A DNA stretch of 64,000 nt, from contig BGOK01000004.1 of assembly GCA_003569205.1 (NCBI GenBank), positions 1 through 64,000 of the forward strand, in the 5' to 3' direction. A program made the translations under genes and the position numbers. Positions 1-8,800 of the stretch are shown in pieces. This DNA is from Verrucomicrobiota bacterium (GTDB lineage Bacteria > Verrucomicrobiota > Verrucomicrobiia > Opitutales > UBA953). Below the pieces are notes generated by a model. That model was not told where the DNA came from. It saw nothing but the letters and a program-made list of their open reading frames with translations, and made no database searches. Numbering within the stretch: the stretch's first letter is position 1; the number at the start of each line of letters is the position of its first letter.

Positions 1-1
1 T

Positions 2-2135
2 CATGATGGAGCGCAATATCAACAGCCTCGCCAAGATGATGGAGCTCTTTCGGGCGCCAATATCAAACCGCGTGATCAAGGTAAAGTCGTCGCTGCCTTT
101 GACCAAGCTTACAGTAACGCCGAAGCCTACAGCGATTCCCACATCAAAAAGGTTTTTCGGTTCGGCCGAACAGATGGACGAAGAGGTCTTCTTCCTCCTG
201 ACCGCCCGCATGCACGCCAACCTTTCGGACCGCTGGCGCCGGCAGGACTTACAGCGCAACATGCTGACGCGCCGCACTGAGCAGCAGACCTATGAGATGG
301 TCCAGGGCAGTTACAGCTCCCTCGTCACGATGATCGGGGCTTGGACCAAGAATAACCCGACCTCTTCCCGCGCCCTAATCTTCGGTGCGAAGGTGCTGAA
401 TGACTGGTCCGATTTCGAGTACCTACAGGAGCTGGCCCCGGTGGACCTGCCAAGCGGGTAGCCAATATGAAGGAGCGGAGCTTGCAGGCCCTGGAGTATT
501 TCCAGAAAGGGGCGGACGCCTATGGCCGTGAAATTATCCGTAATGGCGGCACGACCCAATCGATCGAGCCTTACTTGGTCTGGTTTAATTCCCTCGTCGG
601 CATTGGCCACAATAACACCGTCAACTTGGCTAAGACCGTGAACCGCGCTGGCCTCCAGAAGATTCGGTCCAGCATCCAAGCACTGCCCGGCAAGGCGGCC
701 CAGACGCATATGAACCTCTTGGCCAAGACGCTGAACGCGCGCCTGACCGATGAGCGCGACCCCTTGCACGAAGACATCAAGTATCGCTACCTCGCCGCGG
801 CCTTGGTGGTCACGAAGGACGACCCGTTTACGATGGCTCTGCAGAAGCGCGCCACCTACCTCGACGAACTGCTCAGCGAAGTCCGCGTCCAGACCCGTCT
901 CGACGGCCCGAACACGGTCGGCTCTAATCAAGAGTTTGGTATCTTTGTCAGTGTGATCCACACCGAAGCCATGGGCCGCGTGGCCAAGCTGGGCCAATAC
1001 CTCACCAACGATGCCGCCGCCACCGCCGCTAAGAATAAGCGTCGCGGTCCGGCTACGAAGAAGGGTCGCGACGCCCAAGGACCGCGTGATGAGTTCCAGT
1101 TCGAGCTCGAGGACGCGCTGTCACCGTTCTTTGTGGTTCGTTCGATTACCTTCGCCGCGCCCGATGTTAAGCCGCGGGCGACCGCCAATCCCGGCTGGGA
1201 AGAGACCGTCTTGGCATACGTGCTGGTGCGGGCTAAAGATGCCAGCGTCGACAAGGTCCCGCCCGTGAAGCTCGAGTTAAAGTTCATCGATCTCTCGGGT
1301 CCGGTGACCGTACCGGCCGTGTCGGCGGAGACGTGTTCAAGGTTTCGCCGACGTCTGGTCCGCGTCCGGCGGGCCGCGTCGAAGTTACGCAGACCCTCGA
1401 CACCCGTCAGTTTGCCATCAATGGCCAACTTAACTTGGATATCCATGCGACGGGGACGGGCTTGGTGCCTGACCTCGACGACCTCGTGGACCTCGAGATC
1501 GTGAAGCGCGTCGCCGCGGTCCGGCAGGTCGGGGCGGGTGAAGGCCTGCAATCAAGGAGCTCAATACGTGGGGCGAGCAGGTCACCCCCCGTTCGGAGCG
1601 CCATTGGGTCATCTCTCTGGATGGCGATAAGATCCGCGCAGCCGACTCAGCCACCGAGGTGCCTTTTGCCCCGCTGAAGAATACGGCCAACGGCGCTATC
1701 TGGCGGACCTACGAAGATCAGGACCTCAAAGTCTTGCCCAAAGCTTCGGTCCGCTTGGATCGTCAGCAAGCCTTGCCTGGCACTGGCGCGATTCCGCCGG
1801 CCCCGACTGGCCCGTGGTTCTGGCCTTCCCTCGGCAGTATCGTCGCCTTGCTGGGCCTCGGCCTGTTCTTCGGTCTGCGCGGCGGCCCGAAGGGACCGGT
1901 CGCCCCGCTGGCGCGCGATGTCTTTAAGATGCCGACGGACGTCGATGGCTTTGCGGCCGCGGCCTTCCTCCGTCGCTATAGTGCCAGCCCGCTCATCGCC
2001 CTGAATGCGGCCCAGAAGGGTGAGCTCGCTCAGGATTTAACCCGCATCCAAGTCGGCTGCTTCAATGGTGCCACCGACGTGGGAGAGCCCGAGTTGCGCA
2101 CCATCCTGCAGAAGTGGCTTAAGCAACTCCGCTAA
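2..2135 (+). CDS. Frameshifted, membrane-anchored protein of the MoxR/vWA operon (5' end outside window)
   Basis: This is one long gene read in pieces. Frame 2 is open from the window edge to about 150, frame 3 from there to the TAG at 459-461, frame 2 again from about 461 to about 1320, frame 1 to about 1550, then frame 3 to the stop at 2135. At each junction one added or removed base restores a natural protein. The first break needs one base fewer in an AAAAAGGTTTTT tract; the other three need one base more. The first half looks helical. The second half is rich in beta-type stretches (VEVTQTLDTRQFAING, ERHWVISLDGDKI) and ends in a transmembrane helix (FWPSLGSIVALLGLGLFFGL) with a roughly 80-residue cytoplasmic tail. 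The topology recalls BatD-like proteins of such operons, but I do not recognise the family with confidence. It lies 46 bp upstream of moxR on the same strand. Confidence 0.5.
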
Positions 2136-2181
2136 GCCCTGACCCCATCCCCTTATCCCTACCCCTAACTCCTTTCGTACC

Positions 2182-3159
2182 ATGTCCTCTACTCAATCCT
2201 CCCAACAGTTTGTCGCAGCCGTTCGTGAACGCGTCGGTTTGGTCGTCGTCGGCCAAGACGTCGTCGTTGAACGCGTGATGATCGCGCTCCTCACGGGCGG
2301 CCACCTGCTTCTGCAAGGCATGCCAGGCCTCGCGAAGACGCTGCTCGTCAATACCGTCGCCAAGGCCATCCACCTCGACTTCAAGCGCATCCAGTTCACC
2401 GTGGATATGTTGCCGTCGGACATTCTGGGCTCCGAAGTCGTGGACCTGAAGACGGGTGAGTTCCGTATTCACCGCGGTCCAGTCTTCACGAACCTCCTTC
2501 TGGCGGACGAAATTAATCGCGCCGCTCCGAAGGTCCAGGGTGCCATGCTTGAAGCCATGCAAGAGCGTAAGGTCACCTTGGGTGGCCAGAGTATGAAACT
2601 CCCGACGCCTTTCCTCGTCATCGCGACCCAGAATCCGGTCGAACAGTCCGGCACGTTTGAGCTACCCGAAGCGCAGTTGGACCGGTTTATGCTTCTGCAC
2701 CGCCTTGGTTACCCAGGCCGCGACGAAGAGCAGGACATCCTGCGTCGTCAGCTGAGTATGGGACTCCGCAAGGAAGAGGGTGGGGCCGTGCCGAAGACCG
2801 CCTTCGATATGATTGATGGTTCGCCCGTCGGGACCGCGACCGACCTCGTTGCCGCGATGGAATCCGTCCAGCAAGTCCACGTCAGCGAAGTCTTCCTAAA
2901 GCATTCCGTGGAACTCGTCCGTCGGACGCGCGAATCCAAGCTCCTCGACTTCGGTTGTTCGCCGCGTGCGGGCTTAGCGCTGGTCAACGCGGCCCGTGCC
3001 CGTGCGGTCATTCATGGCCGCGACTACGTTACGCCGGAGGACCTCTTCGACCTCGCGGAAGACATTGTCCTTCACCGTATCCGTGTGAGCTACGAAGCCT
3101 CGGCCGCGGGTCACACGGGTCCGAAGGTGCTGCAAGGCATCTTGGCTGGCCTCGGCTGA
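2182..3159 (+). CDS. MoxR-family AAA+ ATPase
   Basis: A 325-residue MoxR ATPase, a cytoplasmic chaperone-like AAA+ protein that usually acts on von Willebrand factor A partners encoded beside it. Walker A is GMPGLAKT at residues 46-53. The family signature GPVFTNLLLADEINRA, containing Walker B, lies near 99-114 and is followed by PKVQGAMLEAMQE. A sensor region (FLVIATQNPVEQSGTFELPEAQLDRF, shown in part) and a C-terminal lid domain follow, so the length is normal for the family. The DUF58 gene starts 34 bp downstream, then a two-TM protein and a vWA protein, all on the same strand, which is the standard MoxR-DUF58-vWA arrangement. It probably drives assembly or maturation of an envelope complex; the substrate cannot be told from sequence. 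Confidence 0.93.
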   Translation: MSSTQSSQQFVAAVRERVGLVVVGQDVVVERVMIALLTGGHLLLQGMPGLAKTLLVNTVAKAIHLDFKRIQFTVDMLPSDILGSEVVDLKTGEFRIHRGPVFTNLLLADEINRAAPKVQGAMLEAMQERKVTLGGQSMKLPTPFLVIATQNPVEQSGTFELPEAQLDRFMLLHRLGYPGRDEEQDILRRQLSMGLRKEEGGAVPKTAFDMIDGSPVGTATDLVAAMESVQQVHVSEVFLKHSVELVRRTRESKLLDFGCSPRAGLALVNAARARAVIHGRDYVTPEDLFDLAEDIVLHRIRVSYEASAAGHTGPKVLQGILAGLG

Positions 3160-3193
3160 GCCCGTTCCGGCGGTTTTCTCCCTCACTCCGAAT

Positions 3194-4057
3194 ATGCGTC
3201 GCCAAGCCGTCCTCGCCCACGATCCCGTTGATTCGCGGGATTTTGAGGTAGCCGTTAAGCAACTGGCTAACAGCTTGCGCTTCGGTCAGGAGCAGTCGGT
3301 TTTCCATGGCGCCGGCTTGGAGTTTGCGCAGTCCCGTCCCTACGTGGCAGGCGATTCGGTGAAGTACATCGACTGGAAACTCTCCGCGCGCATGCGCAAG
3401 CTCTTCGTTAAGGAATACGAGGAACCTAAGCAGGTGCCGCTGTATCTCCTCGTCGACACCTCTGCTTCGATGTGCGTGTCCTCGCAGACGCTCAGTAAGT
3501 ATGCTTGGGCCGTACGCATCGCCGCCGGTATCGGTCTGGCCGCGCAGGGTAATGTCACTCCCGTTGGCTTGCTGGGTTGTGGCGCCCGCGAATTGCACAT
3601 CCGCCCGACGCTTTCACGCACTACGGTTTTGGAATGGTCGCACCAGTTGCGTCAGCATGATTTCCGGGAAGCCACCTCCTTAGCGAAGCGCGCCCGCGAA
3701 CTCTCGCCCTCCCTGACGCGTCGCACGACCGTCATCGTGCTGAGTGACCTCCACGACCCTGGCTCCTTGGAGGCCTTGCAGGTGATAGCCCAGCGCAACG
3801 ACTGCGTGGCGTTGCATCTCGAGGATCCGGCCGAACGTGGCGTGCGCGGCTCGGGTTTCTTCCGTGGCGTCGAAGCTGAGTCCGGCGAGGCCTTCATTGG
3901 CCGTGGCGGTCGCCCCTTCATTGATACCTCGGCTTGGAAGGCTGAGCTGAGCCGTTTTGCCATCGACTACCTTCACCTGCGTACGGACCGTCCCATCCTG
4001 GCTCCGCTCGCGCATTTCCTCCAGCATCGTGGCCAGTCGGCCCGGAGCGTCCGCTGA
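3194..4057 (+). CDS. DUF58 domain protein with vWA-like fold
   Basis: A 287-residue DUF58 protein. The family signature RPYVAGDSVKYIDWKLSAR lies at residues 48-66 and is followed by LFVKEYEE. A MIDAS-like DTSAS at 88-92 in LLVDTSASM indicates a metal-dependent adhesion site like that of vWA domains. There is no signal peptide or clear membrane helix, so it is probably cytosolic. DUF58 genes nearly always accompany moxR and are thought to be its partners. It sits 34 bp after moxR, and its stop is two bases before the ATG of the next gene, so it is an internal operon gene that is likely translationally coupled. The start follows the TCCCTCACTCCGAAT leader, with no strong ribosome binding site visible. 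Confidence 0.9.
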   Translation: MRRQAVLAHDPVDSRDFEVAVKQLANSLRFGQEQSVFHGAGLEFAQSRPYVAGDSVKYIDWKLSARMRKLFVKEYEEPKQVPLYLLVDTSASMCVSSQTLSKYAWAVRIAAGIGLAAQGNVTPVGLLGCGARELHIRPTLSRTTVLEWSHQLRQHDFREATSLAKRARELSPSLTRRTTVIVLSDLHDPGSLEALQVIAQRNDCVALHLEDPAERGVRGSGFFRGVEAESGEAFIGRGGRPFIDTSAWKAELSRFAIDYLHLRTDRPILAPLAHFLQHRGQSARSVR

Positions 4058-4059
4058 TC

Positions 4060-4899
4060 ATGTCCGCCGTGCTTCCATTCTTTCGCCGCCACTGGGTCCG
4101 TTGGACCTGCCTGGCGCTCGTCGTGGTCTTGCCGTTGGCCTGGTGGCTGACGCGCGAGGATGACATCCTTAATGTCCCTCTGGGCGTCGAGCAGGCTGCT
4201 ATCATTACCTATGGTGGCCCGGAACTCGTCGTGAAGCCTTTTAAGTGGGGCGTCGCGGTGAATGTCCGTATCGCCCAAGTCACGGGTGCGCCGGGTGGCC
4301 GTGTCTATGACGTTCGTTACCTGGTGAACCGCGAGGGCGACTATGACTTACGAGACTACTTGGCCAGCGCGAGCGGCGTCATTCCCGAAGGCCTGCCTGT
4401 ATTTAAGTTCCACGGTGACCCCAAGATGTCGAAGGAGCTCGAAGCGCGCATTAAGGAGACCGAACTAGTCGGCGTGCAGGTCGGTGGGCGTTACTTCACG
4501 AAATTGACCATCCTCGGCTGTGTTTGGTTGGCCTGTCTCTACCCGATTATCTTCTGCGGTCGGCCGAAGCGCTTGGCGTTGGCGCCGGTCGTCCCGCCCT
4601 TGACGGAAGCCGAAGAACTCCACGGCCTCTTGGCTAAGCTCCGCGCGGGCTCGCTGGGCGCTGCAGGGCAAGCCCGCATGGAGATGATTCTGCTCCGCTG
4701 TTGGCGGGCCGGGCTCTTAAGCTCCGATGCCCCCATGCATGAGGTGCTGGCTGCCGTGGCGAAAGATGGCCGCACCGCGGAAGACCTCCGTCGCCTGCAG
4801 GCCTGGCTCTACCGCCGTGACTCAGTCGTGACGGTGGAAGAAATTGCCACCCTCGTCGCCCCCCATGCCCAGGAGCCCGCAAGCTCCCTCGTTCGATGA
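4060..4899 (+). CDS. Two-TM protein of the MoxR operon, function unknown
   Basis: A 279-residue membrane protein. Helix 1 spans about residues 14-30 and helix 2 about 147-166, leaving a periplasmic domain of some 115 residues. A cytoplasmic C-terminal domain of about 110 residues follows (TEAEELHGLLAKLRAG onward). The position between DUF58 and vWA genes and the topology match the small TM proteins (DUF4381-like or BatD-tail-like) of other MoxR clusters, but no diagnostic motif was recognised. Its stop overlaps the next start in an ATGA arrangement at 4896-4899, which indicates translational coupling to the vWA gene. It may position the vWA protein in the membrane; that is inference from context only. 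Confidence 0.75.
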   Translation: MSAVLPFFRRHWVRWTCLALVVVLPLAWWLTREDDILNVPLGVEQAAIITYGGPELVVKPFKWGVAVNVRIAQVTGAPGGRVYDVRYLVNREGDYDLRDYLASASGVIPEGLPVFKFHGDPKMSKELEARIKETELVGVQVGGRYFTKLTILGCVWLACLYPIIFCGRPKRLALAPVVPPLTEAEELHGLLAKLRAGSLGAAGQARMEMILLRCWRAGLLSSDAPMHEVLAAVAKDGRTAEDLRRLQAWLYRRDSVVTVEEIATLVAPHAQEPASSLVR

Positions 4900-5828
4900 C
4901 CTTCCTTTACCCTAAGCTTTTGGCTCTCCTCGCCATCCCCGTCATCCTTGCCTTTTGGGAGTGGGTCCGTCCTGGGCAGCCGCTGGCGATGCCGTTTGAC
5001 CATGCTAAGGTCGGCCGCGGCCGTTTCTGGCAGTTTCTCATCAACAGTGCCAACTGTTTACCCGCCGGCCTGCTCGCCATCGCGATTCTGTTCTTAGCCC
5101 ACCCGGTTATTTTCAATCCACCGGAAGTCGAACGTCAGCTCACCAACGTCCAAATTGTCTTGGACACCTCGGGGAGTATGAAGTCGCCGCATGGCCCGCA
5201 GACCAAGGGCGTGAATTCGCGTTTCGATTCGGCGATGGCTTCGATCGAGCAGTTCTTGCACTACCGCAAGGGTGATGCCTTCGGCCTCACCGTCTTCTCA
5301 CGTAATTTCGTGCACTGGGTGCCGCTGACGCAGGATACCGAAGCCATCGTCTTGGCTCGTCCCTTCATCGCCCCATACGTCTTCCCCGATGAGTTTTGGG
5401 GTAACACCTTCATCGGCAAGGCTCTCTACGGGGCGGCGGAACTCCTCGATCAAGCCAAGACCGGTGACCGGATGATTATCTTGCTCACGGATGGCTTGAG
5501 CAACGATATCGTGCCGCCTAAGGACAGTGCGATTATCGCCGATCTCCAAGCTAAGCGCATTAAGGTCTTCGTGATTTTCCTCATTGATCAACCGGTCACG
5601 CCCGCACTGGTCTCGATTGCGCAGGGTTCGGGCGGTGCCGCTTGGCCTGCCGTGACGCCCGAAGCCTTGAATGAAGTCTTCAAGAAGATTGATGAAATGA
5701 AGAAGGTCGTGATCCTAGAGAAGAAGCCGCGGGCGGCGGATTACTACGACCCCTTCTTTATCCCCGCCATGGTGGCCTTGGGTTTGGCCATCTTGGCGCT
5801 CTTCGGCATCCGCTATAATCCGTGGTAG
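4896..5828 (+). CDS. vWA domain membrane protein, BatA-like
   Basis: A 310-residue von Willebrand factor A protein of the BatA type. N-terminal helices are at about residues 5-21 and 52-70, then a vWA domain with a complete MIDAS: DTSGS at 90-94 in VQIVLDTSGSM, and a later LLTDGLSND segment. A final helix lies at about 288-305, just before the C-terminus. The vWA domain would face the periplasm and is the expected client of the MoxR/DUF58 pair encoded upstream. The start overlaps the previous stop. The usual second vWA gene with TPR repeats (BatB/BatC) is missing: the operon ends here, seven bases before the stop of a convergent gene. Confidence 0.9.
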   Translation: MTFLYPKLLALLAIPVILAFWEWVRPGQPLAMPFDHAKVGRGRFWQFLINSANCLPAGLLAIAILFLAHPVIFNPPEVERQLTNVQIVLDTSGSMKSPHGPQTKGVNSRFDSAMASIEQFLHYRKGDAFGLTVFSRNFVHWVPLTQDTEAIVLARPFIAPYVFPDEFWGNTFIGKALYGAAELLDQAKTGDRMIILLTDGLSNDIVPPKDSAIIADLQAKRIKVFVIFLIDQPVTPALVSIAQGSGGAAWPAVTPEALNEVFKKIDEMKKVVILEKKPRAADYYDPFFIPAMVALGLAILALFGIRYNPW

Positions 5829-5835
5829 TCCGCGG

Positions 5836-8800
5836 TTACTTTAACTCGAAGAGGTAGCGGAGGAGGTCGGCTAGCTCGGCGGGACTCAGCCGGTCGGTGA
5901 GACCGTCTGGCATGATGGTGCCGGCGTCATTACGGGCGGCGAGTTCTCGCTTGGAGACGGCGACCAAGGCATTCGCAGAAAAGTCTCGTAGTGTCAGTGT
6001 TTCCGTGGACTCGCTGCTGCGGTAGCCTTGGAAAGTCCGCCCGTCTTTGGTCGTGAGGACCGTCAACATGTACCCTTCCTTGACCTGGCGCTTAGGCCAG
6101 AGGACGGACTCCACGATGGCTTCCTTGGTCTGCGCCCGGCCGAGTGCACTGAGATCGGGCCCGATGATGCCGCCGAGTTCGCCGACCTTGTGGCAGCTCA
6201 GGCAGGCTGATTGCGCTGCCATGAAGAGCGTTTCGCCGCGCCGGGCGTTGCCGCTAGCGTCGGCCTGCTCAATCAGTTGCTTGACGAGGGCTTCGCTGAA
6301 GACAGCCCCGGTGGTCTGGAAGCCTGCCGCTTTTTGTAAAGCGAGACGGAGTTCGGCGTCGTCGCGGCCGACCTGCGCAAGCCACGCCAAGGCTAGGCGT
6401 GCTTGGTCGGCGCTGGGGGGACTAGCTGTAATCGCGGTGGCGAGCGCCATGGAGCCATTCTTGAGCCCAAGGTGGCTCTGCAGAAGCGGGGCGACGGGCA
6501 CGCCGGGCTGCAGCGACTGCAGGCGCCTGGCCGCCTCGGTAGCACCCGCAATCAGGTCTAGTTCGGTCAGTGCAGCGAGGGCCACGTCTTGGAGGGCAGC
6601 CTCACGGAGGTAGGGGGTGATTTCTGTGCTGAAAGGTTTGCCCCGCGTGCGGGCGAGTGCGCGCAGGAGCGGTCCGCGAATCTCTGCTGCGAGGGCGGTC
6701 GTTTTCCAGAGGGCATTCAGTTGACTCGTTTGGCCATACTCCTTGCGGGTGCTCGCAAAGATGCTGAAGGCTGCTTGCTGAGCTGAGCTGTTGCCCGACA
6801 GTAATGTCCCGACGATGGCCGTGTAGTCTTCAGCTGGTTTGAGTTGAGCGCGTTCGGTCAAGGCCAGCAGGACGGCGGGTGCGGAGCGGGAACGATCCAA
6901 GGCGACGAGCGCATCGGCGACCGTCCCAGACTTGACTAGTACCGTGAGCAACGTCTCACGGGTGGCCGGGTTTGCGGCTTGTTCGGCTAAGGCGCGGGTC
7001 TGGATGAGCAGCTGGGGGTCTTTGGCTGTGATGATGAGGTGGGTGAGGGTATCGCCGCGGACCTGCGGTCCGAGTTTCCCGGCAAGGAGGTCCGACTTCC
7101 AGATCGGCGCTAACGCATGGATGGTCAGCGTGAGCGCGTGGTTCAGCGCGGGGTCTAATGGCTTGTCTAGGGCGAGGCAGGCGACCTGCACTGCGGCCGT
7201 GCCTTGGCGGGCTTGCCAGCCGCAAGCAACAACGGCTTCGAGGCGAACCCGCGGGTGTTCATCGCGGACAGCCTTCTCGAGCCAAGTTAAAGTCTCGGGG
7301 AGCTGCGGTCCCCAAGTGCAGAGGAGGTGAGCGCCCCAAGCGCGCCAACGGTAGTCATCGGACGTCAGCATGCGTTGAACGATGAACGGTTGCGGGGATT
7401 CGTGGGCGGCGAAGACGCCACTCAGTTCGTAGAGTAACCGTAGGTCTGCCTGCTTGAGGTCGACCTTGTGTAAGGCGGCTTGCGCCTCTTTTGCCGGGAG
7501 ACGATAGAGTAGGCTTTTCGCCTGAGCGCGTTCCCATGGCTCCTTAGATGATAGGCGACCGACCAAGTCGTCCGCGTTGGCATGGTATAGGTCGGGCTTG
7601 GTCACGAGTGGCCGGCCTTGCGCCGTCACGCGCCAGATGCGGCCGTGCGAGCGGTCCCGGCGGGGGTCGCGGTAACTAGCTTGGTAATGGCCGATGACCG
7701 GGTTGAGCCAGTCAGCGACGAAGATAGTACCATCGGGACCGAGGCGCGATTCCACGGGGCGGAATTCTTTGCCGCCGGACATTAAGTCGCCGAGGTCGGT
7801 GGTCGCGAATGAAGACCCTTGATCGCGGAGACGATAGAGTTGGACCTGGCTGGTGAAGTAGGTGCTTTTCATTAACACGCCGGACAAGTCAGCCGGCAGG
7901 TGGCTGCCGCCGAGGAATTCCGGCTCCATACTTTTGCCCCGCGAAACGGCGAGGGCCGTCGGCATCGGCAGCGCATGCAAGGTAGGAATCAGCCCCGGTG
8001 TCGTGTGCCAGATCGTCATATCCGCGCCGCTTCCATGGAACGTCTGGCCATGCTCGTCCCAGGTCGTGCCCCAGCAATTAAGCCCCCCGGCACTCTCATT
8101 GAGGAATGAATTCAGTTGGAGCGTGCGTGGGTTGAAGCGCCAGACGCCGCTGCGGTTGAGTTCGGCAAGCCCGTGCGGGGTTTCGACATAGGACCAGATG
8201 TGGTAGCCCTGCGTGAACCACAAAGAACCATCGGGACCCCAGCGGAGCGAATTGGCATTTTGGTGGGTGTCGCCGGTGCCGAAGCCGCTTAATAAGACGG
8301 CGCGACTGTCGGCGCGATCATCGTGATTACGGTCGGGTAGGTGCACCAACTGGGTGCTCTCGAGTACGTAGATTCCTCCGCCCACCTCTGCGGGGGCGAA
8401 CTCGAAGCCCATCGGCATCGTCAGGCCTTCGGCAAAGCGCAACGCCTTGTCGGCCTTACCATCGCCATTGGTGTCTTCGAGGATGAGGATGTAATCGTGG
8501 CCGTGTTCACCCGGTTGCAGTTGTGGGTAAGAGGGGATGCAGGCCACCCAGAGGCGACCGCGCTCATCCCAGCGGATTTGGACGGGACGGACCACGCCGA
8601 GTCTTTCATCAGCGAACAGACTGACGTCGAAGCCCGCGCGTAGCTTGAAGTTGGCTTTCTCTTCGTCGGGGGAGAGTGCGGCTGGATCAGCGCGCGGGGG
8701 TGCGGGCGGAAGCGGGGCAGGGGCCTTTTCGCCGCGGGCTAAAGCGAGGATGGTGGCTTCAGCATGTTCGAGTCGCGGGAGGTGCTTCTTGAGTTCATCG

